Assembly: GCA_030426685.1 (NCBI GenBank)
Contig: JAUHYC010000039.1
Span: forward strand, 1 to 34,572
Direction of reading: 5' to 3'
DNA from: Alphaproteobacteria bacterium
GTDB taxonomy: Bacteria; Pseudomonadota; Alphaproteobacteria; Rhodobacterales; Rhodobacteraceae
Length of the DNA stretch: 34,572 bases
Position 1 is the first letter of the stretch. Every line of letters begins with the position of its first letter. The position numbers were made by a program, and so were the translations under genes. The notes below the pieces were generated by a model. It worked only from the letters and a program-made list of their open reading frames with translations, was not told the origin of the DNA and did no database searches. This document shows, in pieces, positions 24,230 through 32,859 of this stretch.

Positions 24230-24691
24230 GTGTTTTCCAATAAAATGGTCGCCAAGTATCCCAAGGAGATAAAAACGTCTGCGATGCGCCTTTTCATAGT
24301 AGATACTTTGGCAACAATCGTTTTCTTCACTGCTGTCGCAAGTTTCTCTGAACTGGTCATCGCAGGGATGGACCCGGAAGAGGTTCTGACCACGCGGATT
24401 TTGATGGTTCCAATAATGATCGCAACGGCACGTCCCTACACGGGTTGGCGGGACTGGCTTTTGAGGCGCGTTGCCCCTCGTAAGCGCCTGACTACGACCA
24501 TTGTCGACATCGTGGCATTTCTCACCTTTCAGGGCCCGGTTTATGGTGCCACTCTATTAATGGCCGGCGCCAGCTTTGGAGAAATGGGTGCGGCCTTAGG
24601 ATCGGCTATCATTTTCATGATCTTGCTGGCTCGACCTTTTGGAGTCTTCATCGAATTGGTGCGAGGCAAAGTTGGCCTTCGTAGCGAATAG
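24230..24691 (+). CDS. alaE: AlaE-like L-alanine exporter
   Basis: A 153-residue four-helix membrane protein resembling E. coli AlaE (YgaW) along its length. Shared blocks are VDTLATIVFFT, SELVIAGM, SRxL-like TTRILMVPIMI, ARPY-GWRD and FQGPVY. AlaE exports L-alanine by proton antiport. I give the GTG at 24230, immediately after the lysE-family stop; ATG at 24245 is nearly as plausible, and neither has a strong ribosome-binding site. No gene for alanine metabolism is seen nearby. Its presence between two cyclitol clusters could be accidental, or could serve export of alanine formed by transamination. Confidence 0.78.
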   Translation: MFSNKMVAKYPKEIKTSAMRLFIVDTLATIVFFTAVASFSELVIAGMDPEEVLTTRILMVPIMIATARPYTGWRDWLLRRVAPRKRLTTTIVDIVAFLTFQGPVYGATLLMAGASFGEMGAALGSAIIFMILLARPFGVFIELVRGKVGLRSE

Positions 24692-24746
24692 TATCGCCGT
24701 CCTATCGGAAAAATCGTTTCGCTCTCGGATGAGATCATTTGGCCAA

Positions 24747-24762
24747 TGCTGTTTTTACAGCA
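24747..24762. terminator. Short hairpin between convergent operons
   Basis: TGCTGT-TTTT-ACAGCA gives a 6-bp stem between the exporter pair (plus) and the aldolase operon (minus). It lacks a following T-run on either strand. The 24692-24902 gap holds nothing else that I can support. Confidence 0.25.
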
Positions 24763-24902
24763 ATCACTCGAGTGGAATTTCAAAATGTTACCTGCGACTG
24801 AGTAACACTTCGTCACAATCGAATAGCCGTTTCCCTGTCGAGTTATCCCCGAGAAGTGACTTGGAAGCTTTGATTGACACCAATTCAACAGCGCTACTTG
24901 AA

Positions 24903-25742
24903 CTATGCCCGCCCGCTCGTTCTCAACTGGCGTAATACAGCGCAGGCAGCGCCCCGAAGGGTCGCCTCCGTTCTTGACATGATCTCGACACGATCAAACT
25001 GGTCCGGGTTTTCGGCTAACACCTTGCGAAGCGAGGCCCCAAATGCTTGCCGTAACTCTGTCCCAATATTGATCTTGGCGATGGGCGTTCGGGTTGGCAG
25101 GTTCTGCCGGTCTTCCAAGGCAAGGCCGGACCCGCCGTGGATGACCAGCGGTACCCGGCTTTGCCGCGAGATCGCCGTCAAGCGTTCCTGGTCCAAGGAC
25201 TGTGAAGGGCGGGTTTGAAGATGCACATTGCCAACCGAAACCGCCAAGGCATCGACGCCGGTTTCGGTCACGAAAAAGCTGACGTCATCAGGGTCCGTTC
25301 CGGCAGACGCCGCGCCGTCGGCATATCCGACAAAACCGAGCTCGCCCTCGCAGGACGCGCCGAACTGACGGGCCAGCTCAACCACGGCTTTGGTCTGCGC
25401 GATATTGTCGGCCAGTGGCAAGCGAGAACCGTCATACATCACCGAGGTGAACCCGCACTTCAACGCCTCCTCGCATTCTGCAAGCGATTGACCGTGGTCC
25501 AGATGCGCCACCACAGGCACAGAGGCCGTTTCTGCCAAGTGCAGGAACATGGCGGCAAGGACAGGCAGCGGTGTATGCGCGCGGCAGGACGGTCCTGCCT
25601 GCAAGATGACCGGCGCGCGCTCGGCCTCAGCCGCGTTGACATAGGCTCGTGCGTCTTCCCAGCCCAGACAGACGAAGCCGGGCACGGCGTAACCGTCGGC
25701 ATTGGCCTGCGGCAAGATATCGTTCAGCGTTGCCCGCGTCAT
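24903..25742 (-). CDS. Class II aldolase, IolJ-like
   Basis: A 279-residue zinc-dependent class II aldolase of the FbaA/GatY/IolJ family. Zinc-binding HLDHG is at about residue 82, with MYDGS, the EGELG block and the second zinc histidine in VIHGGSG. The phosphate-binding KINIGTE block follows. In B. subtilis IolJ, the same fold cleaves 6-phospho-5-dehydro-2-deoxygluconate. The neighbours (iolB-like and kinase) support that role. It is the last gene of a three-gene minus-strand operon and overlaps the iolB-like gene by four bases. The DUF2090 half of the iolC gene at 12176 may be functionally redundant with it. Tagatose- or fructose-bisphosphate aldolase activity cannot be ruled out. Confidence 0.82.
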   Translation of the reverse strand: MTRATLNDILPQANADGYAVPGFVCLGWEDARAYVNAAEAERAPVILQAGPSCRAHTPLPVLAAMFLHLAETASVPVVAHLDHGQSLAECEEALKCGFTSVMYDGSRLPLADNIAQTKAVVELARQFGASCEGELGFVGYADGAASAGTDPDDVSFFVTETGVDALAVSVGNVHLQTRPSQSLDQERLTAISRQSRVPLVIHGGSGLALEDRQNLPTRTPIAKINIGTELRQAFGASLRKVLAENPDQFDRVEIMSRTEATLRGAACAVLRQLRTSGRA

Positions 25743-26578
25743 TTGAACTTGGCGACCATATCCATGATGCCGGGGATCGTGTGCAGCTGCTCTGCATGGG
25801 TGGGCTGGAAATACTGCTTGAGCGACCGCTGGGACAGGCCGCCGAGAATCGTGAAATAGTACATTTCATATCCCGGCAACGCACAGCAGGGGTGATAGCC
25901 CTTGTCGATCAGAACGGTCGAGCCATCCATGATATGGTAGGCATCGCCCGGTTCGTTATCGACACGTTGCAACATCTGCAGTCCCGATCCGTAGTTTGGC
26001 TTGAAGCGAAAGTTGTAACACTCGTCATGCCGTGTCTCGTCAGGCAAGCGATCCGTATCGTGTTTGTGGCTCGGAAACCCCGACCAACCGCCAGCACCCA
26101 CGGTGAACAGCTCGCTCACCAGAAGGCGACCCACTCGGTCGTGGTGGCCAGCACCAAGAATGTGTTTGATCTTGCGGTGGGTCTTGGTGTCGTCAGAGCC
26201 GTATTGCACGAGGTCGAGATCTGCCGCACGCACCGCGAAAGGCGTCAGCGTGTCAGCAAATTTTGCCCCGGCAATGAAGGTTTCCGTGTCGGTGCGGGCC
26301 GTCATGCGCGCGCCGGTATCGGTTGGAACGTAAACGCCCTCAGGATCGCCGTCCCAGACATCTGCGCCGCGATTTCCGATGTCCGCAAAGGTCTCGCCGC
26401 CGACCTCGACAGTGACGGTGCCGGTGGCCGGCACGATGCAGGTTTCATACCCGGCGACGCGATAGTCAAAGGTCTGACCCGCCTTTAGCTTGATGATATT
26501 GAAATAGGTCAGGGGAACATGCGCATCGTCCACATCGACGATGGGGCGATTGGCATTGTCGTGGGGAGGAATGTGCAT
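25739..26578 (-). CDS. iolB: IolB-like 5-deoxy-glucuronate isomerase (second copy)
   Basis: A 279-residue bicupin of the IolB family. Blocks include PSHKHDTD (metal histidines, about residue 168), DECYNFRFKPNYGSG, and IDKGYHPCCALPGYEMYYF. It is clearly diverged from the first copy at 17974, which keeps the more typical EETYYHR and GHHPCGAPYGFE. It lies between the kinase (12 bases upstream) and the aldolase (4-base overlap). AAGGCAGG precedes the ATG. It probably isomerises 5-deoxyglucuronate or a stereoisomer. Confidence 0.85.
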   Translation of the reverse strand: MHIPPHDNANRPIVDVDDAHVPLTYFNIIKLKAGQTFDYRVAGYETCIVPATGTVTVEVGGETFADIGNRGADVWDGDPEGVYVPTDTGARMTARTDTETFIAGAKFADTLTPFAVRAADLDLVQYGSDDTKTHRKIKHILGAGHHDRVGRLLVSELFTVGAGGWSGFPSHKHDTDRLPDETRHDECYNFRFKPNYGSGLQMLQRVDNEPGDAYHIMDGSTVLIDKGYHPCCALPGYEMYYFTILGGLSQRSLKQYFQPTHAEQLHTIPGIMDMVAKFK

Positions 26579-26590
26579 CGGAAACCTGCC

Positions 26591-27562
26591 TTATGTCTGA
26601 AGGGCATTGGAAGAGAGAAACTGCGCCAGCTCATCCGCCGTGGGCATGGCGGGCGCGCAACCGACGCGTGATACGACAAGTGCCGCGGCTGCCGAGCCCC
26701 TCTCGACGGCGCCTGCAACCGTCAATCCGGAGGCCAACCCGCCAAGGAACCCGGCCATGAACGCGTCGCCCGCGCCCGTCGGCTTGAGCGCTTGGGTCTT
26801 GAAGATACCGGTGTTGACCTCACCATCGCGTGTGATGGTGACCGCGCCTTTTTCGCCCATTTTGTAGACGACGATCTTCGCTGTATCGGCCGCCAGCGCG
26901 CGGGCCTTGGACAGACCCCTGTCATAGCCCCCGGCCATAAATCCGAATTCCTCGTCATTGCCGATGATGACATCGCAAAAGGTGGCTGCGTGGCTCAGGA
27001 CCTGTTCGGCCTCATCTGCCGACGTCCAGGTGTAGGGGCGATAGTCTATGTCGAACACGATCGGCACGCCCGCTGCCTTGGCCAACGCGAAGGCTTTCAA
27101 GGCCGCGCTGCGCGACGGTTCTGCGGCCAACACCGTTCCCGTCGTCACCATGGCCTGGAACGCGGAGTAGGGCAGGGCGCAGACGTCCTCCTCGGTCATC
27201 TCGAAATCAGCGGCGCCGTTGCGGTAGATCACCGATTGTGTGTCCTGAACCCGTGTCTCGACGACGGCCAGCGAGTTGCGCGCCTCTCCTCCGACCGACC
27301 GGACGAATTGGTCTTCTATTCCATACGCCGCAAGCTGCGCGCGACAAAACCGGCCCACGGCATCATCTGACACGCAGGTGACGAGCGCGGCCCGCAGCCC
27401 CTGTCGGCACAACCCTGCCGCAATATTCGCCGACGATCCGCCAAGAGCAGCTGTAAAAGCCGTTGCAGAGTCAATCGTGGAGCCTGGAGGATCGGCATAG
27501 AGATCCATCCCGGCGCGGCCCATGATCAGAAACCCAGTCGCATCCCGTTTCAAAATATCCAT
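26591..27562 (-). CDS. PfkB-family kinase, IolC-like without DUF2090
   Basis: A 323-residue sugar kinase. The GGSSANIAAG block lies near residue 41 and the catalytic GAGDAFMAGF near 263. DIDYRPYTW and GNDEEF are shared with IolC (DIDYRPNLW and GTEEEF in the copy at 12176). This suggests 5-dehydro-2-deoxygluconokinase activity. Unlike that copy it lacks the DUF2090 half, and here a separate class II aldolase is provided instead. It is the first gene of the minus-strand operon and is divergent from the dehydrogenase at 27645. The perfect palindrome at 27617 lies in the promoter gap. Confidence 0.83.
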   Translation of the reverse strand: MDILKRDATGFLIMGRAGMDLYADPPGSTIDSATAFTAALGGSSANIAAGLCRQGLRAALVTCVSDDAVGRFCRAQLAAYGIEDQFVRSVGGEARNSLAVVETRVQDTQSVIYRNGAADFEMTEEDVCALPYSAFQAMVTTGTVLAAEPSRSAALKAFALAKAAGVPIVFDIDYRPYTWTSADEAEQVLSHAATFCDVIIGNDEEFGFMAGGYDRGLSKARALAADTAKIVVYKMGEKGAVTITRDGEVNTGIFKTQALKPTGAGDAFMAGFLGGLASGLTVAGAVERGSAAAALVVSRVGCAPAMPTADELAQFLSSNALQT

Positions 27563-27616
27563 CAGTTGAAACTGGCCTTTTGCCGTTGCCCAAATTCACG
27601 GCGCAGGATATCGGTT

Positions 27617-27632
27617 TTGCAACCGGTTGCAA
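27617..27632. promoter_or_regulatory. Perfect 16-bp palindrome TTGCAACCGGTTGCAA
   Basis: A fully symmetric operator of the form expected for a LacI/GalR protein (central CCGG, TTGCAA arms), in the 82-bp gap between the divergent kinase and dehydrogenase genes. The third LacI-family gene at 30814 is the likely binder. One site could control both arms of this subcluster. Confidence 0.8.
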
Positions 27633-27644
27633 TATGAGTTGGGC

Positions 27645-28763
27645 ATGGCAGAGATCGGAATAGGAATTGTTGGTGGCGGCTATATGGGCAAGGCCCATTC
27701 CGTTGCGATGTCGGCGGTCGGCGCCGTTTTCAACACGCGCCTGAGGCCGAGGCTGGAAATGATCGCCGCAACCAGTGCGGCCAGTGCGGAACGCTATGCC
27801 AAGGCGTACGGGTTTCGCCGATGGTCGGACAATTGGCGGGCCTTGGTCGAAGACCAACGGGTCGAAGCGATCGTCATCGCGTCGCCACAGGACACCCATC
27901 GCCAGATCGCCGAGGCCGCCTTTGCATTGGGAAAGCCGGTGCTGTGCGAAAAGCCGCTGGCCGACACGCTTGATGATGCTCGCGCGATGGTCGCCGCGGC
28001 AGAGGCGTCGGGCGTCGTGAACATGACAGGCTTCAACTACATCCGAACCCCGGCAAGCCAATTTGTGCGTCAGTTGCTGAAGGACGGTGTTCTCGGTGAG
28101 ATCAGATGGTTCCGGGGCGAGCACACCGAGGATTTCCTTGCCGATCCTGACACGCCCTTCAATTGGCGCTGTGCGGGACGGGCCAACGGAAACATGGGCG
28201 ACCTTGCCCCGCATCCCATCAATGCAGCACTGGCGTTGATGGGGCCAATCACGCGGGTGATGGGCGAGGTGGAAACGGTCGTGGCGAACCGGCCTGGCGG
28301 GGCCGTGACAAACGACGATCACGCGCAGATCATGTGCCGGTTTGCGTCCGGCGTGATGGGGCATATCTACTCGAGCCGTGTCTCGACCGGGCGCAAGATG
28401 GGCTATGCTTATGAAATCACGGGGAGCAAGGGCGCCATCCGTTTCGATCAGGAGGATCAAAACGCCGTCTGGCTGTATCTGGCCGAGGGGCCGGAGGCGA
28501 CACGCGGCTTCCGCAAGATCCTGACCGGCCCCGCCCATCCCGATTTCGAGCCGTTCTGCCAAGGACCCGGCCATGGGACGGGCTACCTCGATCAGATCAT
28601 CATCGAGGCCAAGGATTTCCTGACCGCCATCGACACGGGCCAGTCGGTCTGGCCCACGTTTCGCGACGGGTTGGAAGTCGCGGAGGTGGTCGAGGCCGTT
28701 ATCCAATCCGCCGAGCAATCGCGTTGGGTGGACGTTTCGGACGTTGGAGGGCTGCAAACATGA
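27645..28763 (+). CDS. Gfo/Idh dehydrogenase, cyclitol type
   Basis: A 372-residue NAD(P)-dependent oxidoreductase. It has the glycine-rich loop GGGYMG near residue 10, catalytic K103 in CEKPL, and D186-LAP-H190 as the Asp-x-x-x-His pair. I place the start at ATG 27645; the in-frame TTG at 27627 lies inside the palindromic operator and is unlikely. It overlaps the IolE-like gene by four bases. It probably oxidises a cyclitol isomer, with scyllo- or chiro-inositol the best guess. The exact substrate is unknown. Confidence 0.83.
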   Translation: MAEIGIGIVGGGYMGKAHSVAMSAVGAVFNTRLRPRLEMIAATSAASAERYAKAYGFRRWSDNWRALVEDQRVEAIVIASPQDTHRQIAEAAFALGKPVLCEKPLADTLDDARAMVAAAEASGVVNMTGFNYIRTPASQFVRQLLKDGVLGEIRWFRGEHTEDFLADPDTPFNWRCAGRANGNMGDLAPHPINAALALMGPITRVMGEVETVVANRPGGAVTNDDHAQIMCRFASGVMGHIYSSRVSTGRKMGYAYEITGSKGAIRFDQEDQNAVWLYLAEGPEATRGFRKILTGPAHPDFEPFCQGPGHGTGYLDQIIIEAKDFLTAIDTGQSVWPTFRDGLEVAEVVEAVIQSAEQSRWVDVSDVGGLQT

Positions 28764-29647
28764 CGATCCGGATCGGAAACGCACCTTGTTCATGGGGTGT
28801 GGAATTCGCGGATGACCCGCGCAACCCGACTTGGCAGCAGGTTTTGCAAGACTGTGCAGAGGCCGGGTATCGCGGAATTGAACTTGGCCCAATCGGCTTT
28901 ATGCCCGAGGACCCGGACATTTTGGGCGACGCGCTGGCCGAACATGATCTTTCGCTGATTGGCGGCGTGGTGTTTCGCCCGTTTCATGATCCGTCAAAAT
29001 GGGACGAGGCCCGCGACGCGGCAATTCGGACGGCCCGGTCGCTGTCCGCTCACGGGGCGCGCCATTTTGTGCTGATCGATTCCATATCGCCGCGCCGCGC
29101 ACCAACAGCGGGGCGTGCTGACGAGGCGGAACAGATGCCGCCCGACGAATGGCGGGCCTTTGTCGGCCGGATCAAGGAGGCCGCACAAATCGGCGCCGAT
29201 CACGGGCTTCTTCCGTCGATCCATGCCCATGCCGGCGGCTTTGTGGATTTCGAGCCCGAGCTTGAGCGGCTTCTGGACGAGGTTGATGAGGCGCTTTTGA
29301 AAATCTGCTTTGACACCGGCCACCATTCCTATGCCGGCTTTGATCCGGTGGCCTTCCTCAAACGCCACGTTGACCGCGTGTCCTACATGCATTTCAAGGA
29401 TATCGATCCGTCGGTAAAGGCCGATGTCGTCGCCAACAGAACGGATTTCTACAAGGCCTGTGGCCAAGGGATTTTTTGTAACCTTGGTCAGGGTGATGTG
29501 GATTTCCCCGCGGTGCGGAAAATTCTGACCGATGCCGGCTTTGACGGCTGGTGCACGGTTGAACAGGACTGCGACCCCACACTTGACGTCTCGCCGTTGG
29601 ACGACGCGCGGGCGAACCGGTCGTATTTACGATCCATCGGCTTCTGA
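28760..29647 (+). CDS. IolE-like sugar isomerase/dehydratase (second copy)
   Basis: A 295-residue TIM-barrel protein of the IolE/IolI (AP endonuclease 2-like) group. It has the metal-site blocks SIHAHAGG, CFDTGHHSYAG, YMHFKDID and CTVEQDCDP, close in pattern to inosose dehydratase. The N-terminus IRIGNAPCSWGV resembles that of IolE. The ATG at 28760 overlaps the preceding stop (ATGA); an upstream start at 28724 is rejected because it lies within the dehydrogenase gene. It probably dehydrates or epimerises an inosose formed by its neighbours. Confidence 0.82.
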   Translation: MTIRIGNAPCSWGVEFADDPRNPTWQQVLQDCAEAGYRGIELGPIGFMPEDPDILGDALAEHDLSLIGGVVFRPFHDPSKWDEARDAAIRTARSLSAHGARHFVLIDSISPRRAPTAGRADEAEQMPPDEWRAFVGRIKEAAQIGADHGLLPSIHAHAGGFVDFEPELERLLDEVDEALLKICFDTGHHSYAGFDPVAFLKRHVDRVSYMHFKDIDPSVKADVVANRTDFYKACGQGIFCNLGQGDVDFPAVRKILTDAGFDGWCTVEQDCDPTLDVSPLDDARANRSYLRSIGF

Positions 29648-29659
29648 AGGAGGAAGGCC

Positions 29660-30817
29660 ATGAGCAAACTGAACTGGGGCATGATCGGCGGGGGTGAGGG
29701 CAGCCAGATCGGGCCGGCGCACCGGCTGGGAGCCGGCCTTGACGGCTTGTTCGCATTCACCGCAGGGGCGCTGGATCATCGGCCGGACGAAGGCCGGGCC
29801 TATGGGCGGCGGCTGGGGCTTGCCGCTGACCGCTCCTACGGCGATTGGCGCGAAATGCTGGAGGGTGAGACAGGCCGCGAGGACCGGATCGACCTTGTCA
29901 CCGTCGCGACGCCCAACGCGACGCATTTTGAGATCACCAAGGCGTACCTCAAGGCGGGCTTTCACGTCCTGTGTGAAAAACCCATGACGATGACCGTAGC
30001 CGAAGGCGAAGAGATCGTGGACTTGGCCCGAGAAACCGGCCGCATTTGCGCTGTCAACTATGGCTACACGGGCTACAGCCTTGTGCGCCATATGCGCGCC
30101 ATGGTGGCCCGTGGCGATCTCGGGGCGATCCGACTGGTGAAGGCCGAGTTCGCGCATGGCCACCATGCCGACGCCGCCGATGCCGACAACCCGCGTGTGC
30201 GCTGGCGCTACGATCCGGCACAGGCAGGGGTCAGCGCCCAATTCGCCGATTGCGGTATCCATGCCTTGCACATGGCCAGCTTCGTTATTGGTCAACAGGC
30301 CGAGAGCCTGTCCGCTGACACGGTCAGTTGCATTGCCAGCCGTGAGCTTGAAGACGACGCGATGGTAAACTTGCGGTTCGACGGTGGCGCCGTCGGCAGG
30401 CTTTGGACCTCATCCATCGCCATCGGTCGCCAACACGGTCTGACCTTGCAGATATTCGGCGAGAAAGGCGGCTTGCGCTGGAGCCAAGAGCAGCCGAACC
30501 AGCTCTACTGGATGCCGCTTGGGCAAAACCTGCAGACCATCGAGCGCGGCCAAGCCGGGCTGTCGCCCGAGGCGGACCGGACCAGCCGGGTGACCGTTGG
30601 CCATGCCGAAGGCATGCCACTGGCCTTTGCCAATATCTACGCCGATCTTGCCGAAGCCATTACAGCGCGCAAAGAAAACCGTGATCCCGACCCAGCGGCG
30701 ACCCTTTATCCGCGCGCAGAGGATGGGTTGCGATCGATGGCGGCGGTCTTTGCAGTCGCTGAAAGCGGCAAGGCGGATGGCGCCTGGACCGACGCCCGCC
30801 CGCCTATGTTTCGCTAG
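29660..30817 (+). CDS. Gfo/Idh dehydrogenase, long form
   Basis: A 385-residue oxidoreductase. The nucleotide loop is GGGEGSQIG (residues 10-18), with K107 in CEKPM and D197-CGI-H201. AGGAGG precedes the ATG. The N-terminal loop is unusual for the family (GEGSQIG rather than GxGxxG). This form is shared by a subgroup of Gfo/Idh proteins found in inositol and L-glucose catabolism clusters. It is the last gene of the plus-strand arm and overlaps the convergent LacI gene by four bases. It may act on the same ring as the dehydrogenase at 27645, but at a second hydroxyl. Confidence 0.82.
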   Translation: MSKLNWGMIGGGEGSQIGPAHRLGAGLDGLFAFTAGALDHRPDEGRAYGRRLGLAADRSYGDWREMLEGETGREDRIDLVTVATPNATHFEITKAYLKAGFHVLCEKPMTMTVAEGEEIVDLARETGRICAVNYGYTGYSLVRHMRAMVARGDLGAIRLVKAEFAHGHHADAADADNPRVRWRYDPAQAGVSAQFADCGIHALHMASFVIGQQAESLSADTVSCIASRELEDDAMVNLRFDGGAVGRLWTSSIAIGRQHGLTLQIFGEKGGLRWSQEQPNQLYWMPLGQNLQTIERGQAGLSPEADRTSRVTVGHAEGMPLAFANIYADLAEAITARKENRDPDPAATLYPRAEDGLRSMAAVFAVAESGKADGAWTDARPPMFR

Positions 30818-31809
30818 CCCGGCAGTCTGAGCGTCTTACGTTCTGCAAGGCTGAACGGCAGTAGCCGATGGTCTGGCACGGCGTCGGGATCGGCGATGCC
30901 GCTTTCAATAAGCGCGACCGCTGCATCTACGATGGCATTCAGCGGCTGAATGATGGTGGTCAGCTCGATCCCAGACCATCCGGCCATCGCCATGTCGTTC
31001 AGCCCCAAGAGGCCCAGATCCTGCGGAACTTGCAGGTTGGCAGCCCGTGCGGCTTGCAGCGCACCCACTGCAATCACGTCATCGCCACAGAACCACGCAT
31101 CAACCGGTTCTTGCTTGAGGGCCACGTTCATCGCTTCAAATCCCGCAGTGTAGGAATAGTCTTCTGCGAAATGGACGGGTGCAGCTTTCCCAAGGCTATT
31201 CAGCGCGGATTTGAATCCGTTCAGGCGTTCCTGAGTGGTTGTCGCGTGCTCGGGACCGCCGAGAAACCCCACCGTGTCATAGCCCCGCGCCAAAAGGGTT
31301 TGGGCCGCAAACCGCCCGGCAGCCTCATTGTCGATACCGGCGAAGGCCGTCCCGGTTATTGGCGACGACCATCCGAAAGCATGCACAACCGGGATCCCCG
31401 CGTTCTGGAATATGGTCGCGAATTGCGGCGGCAATGTTGAGGAGGCCACGATCACCCCGTCGACGCTGTATTGCTGAAGCTTCTTCAGCGACGTCTCAGC
31501 GTCTGCAGCGTCGGACAGGTTTAGCAGCATGGGGCGTAGATCAGCGTCTTGCAGGGCACGGGTAAATGCGTCGAAGATCTCAAGAAAATAGGGGTTCGTG
31601 AAATTGTTGGAAATCAGCCCGATCAGTTTGGTGCGACCCGTCGTCAGGCTAGAGGCTAGCACGTTCGGCTGATAGCCAAGGTCCCGCGCGGCTTTTTCAA
31701 CCCTGGCACGCATCGAGGACGAAACCGACGCACCCGGAGTAAATGTTCGGGAGACCGCGGATTTGGATACACCGGCCCGAACGGCGACATCTTGCAGCGT
31801 GATGGCCAT
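30814..31809 (-). CDS. LacI-family repressor of second cyclitol subcluster
   Basis: A 331-residue LacI/GalR regulator with a canonical helix-turn-helix (TLQDVAVRAGVSKSAVSRTF, residues 4-23). The ligand domain has the standard segments NPYFLEIFDAF, DGVIVASS, AGIDNEAAGR and LGLNDMAMAGWSGI. It is not closely similar to the other two LacI proteins in the window and is of the classical GalR type. GAGAGG precedes its ATG. The perfect palindrome at 27617 is its most likely operator. Confidence 0.9.
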   Translation of the reverse strand: MAITLQDVAVRAGVSKSAVSRTFTPGASVSSSMRARVEKAARDLGYQPNVLASSLTTGRTKLIGLISNNFTNPYFLEIFDAFTRALQDADLRPMLLNLSDAADAETSLKKLQQYSVDGVIVASSTLPPQFATIFQNAGIPVVHAFGWSSPITGTAFAGIDNEAAGRFAAQTLLARGYDTVGFLGGPEHATTTQERLNGFKSALNSLGKAAPVHFAEDYSYTAGFEAMNVALKQEPVDAWFCGDDVIAVGALQAARAANLQVPQDLGLLGLNDMAMAGWSGIELTTIIQPLNAIVDAAVALIESGIADPDAVPDHRLLPFSLAERKTLRLPG

Positions 31810-31948
31810 GAGTTTCTACCTCTCGCGTGTGACTGATTTGATAGCCTCGCGGCGTTGCAGACAAGCCCTGCCGCGTTTCGCGACACCGCAAAACGGGGCG
31901 CCTGGTAGGGCGTGATGCGCAGGTCGGCGATCCATCAGGGCGCGCGTC

Positions 31949-32833
31949 TTACGTTTGCATGAAGTGTTCGCGCTCATTGCGCACCATCTCATCAAGCAAT
32001 TGGACAACAGCCTGCACCCGGCGCGCAACGCGAAGGTTTTCGTGCCAGACGATCCAATAACTTCGGGTCACGGACACGTCGGGGAAGAGCCGCGTCAAGC
32101 CGGGCACACCCGACGCCATGAAGTCGTGGCAGATCCCGATCCCGGCGCCAGCGCGCACAGCCTCGAATTGACCGATGGCGGTTGAGACCGCGATATCGGA
32201 CCGCCAGTCGCGCACAAATTCCTGCGTGTAATTGAGCTCCGGGCTGTAGATCAGATCGTCGACATATCCGATCAACGTATGGGATTTGAGCGTATCGATC
32301 GAACGCGGCGTCCCGGCGCGGGTCAGGTAGTCCTGCGATGCATAAAGCCCTAGAGAGTAGTCGACGAGTTTCTTGACCCGCAAGCGTCCTTTTTTCGGAC
32401 GCCCGACCATGATCGCAAGATCGGCCTCCCGCTCGGACAGTGAGAAACTGCGCGGCACCGGAACGAGCTGCACCCGAAGGTCGGGATACGCGTCGCGAAA
32501 CCGACCGAGTCGCGGCGCAAGAAACGCGCTGCCGAACCCGTCCGGTGCACCGATGCGAATGGTTCCAGAGACCGTGTCACGACCCCGCAAACGCGCGGTG
32601 CCGTTCAGCACCTCGGCTTCGATGCGTTCGGCAACTTCGAACAAAGCCACCCCGTCCTCTGTCAGGGTCGAGCCACGTGGTGTCCTCTCCAGCAAGCGCG
32701 TGCTGATGGCGTCCTCCAAGGCAGCAATGTGGCGGCTGAGGCGGGCTTGGCTGACGCCAAGTCTGGACGCTGCACCCAGCATCTGCCCCTCGCGCGCCAC
32801 GGCGAGGAAGTATCTCAAATCATCCCAGTTCAT
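31949..32833 (-). CDS. LysR-family transcriptional regulator
   Basis: A 294-residue LysR-type regulator. Its N-terminal winged helix-turn-helix (LRYFLAVAREGQMLGAASRL) is in residues 6-25, and a LysR substrate-binding domain follows from about residue 90. It is divergent from mmsA, with 93 bases between the two starts. This is the classical arrangement for a LysR regulator of its neighbour. It may respond to a malonate-semialdehyde-related metabolite, but the effector is not predictable. Confidence 0.88.
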   Translation of the reverse strand: MNWDDLRYFLAVAREGQMLGAASRLGVSQARLSRHIAALEDAISTRLLERTPRGSTLTEDGVALFEVAERIEAEVLNGTARLRGRDTVSGTIRIGAPDGFGSAFLAPRLGRFRDAYPDLRVQLVPVPRSFSLSEREADLAIMVGRPKKGRLRVKKLVDYSLGLYASQDYLTRAGTPRSIDTLKSHTLIGYVDDLIYSPELNYTQEFVRDWRSDIAVSTAIGQFEAVRAGAGIGICHDFMASGVPGLTRLFPDVSVTRSYWIVWHENLRVARRVQAVVQLLDEMVRNEREHFMQT

Positions 32834-32859
32834 GTCTACATTACTGCATAACGGATCAC

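Noticed and set aside
27471..28892. 473-residue open frame on the minus strand
   Set aside because: It is the reverse of the dehydrogenase at 27645 and shows no family motif.
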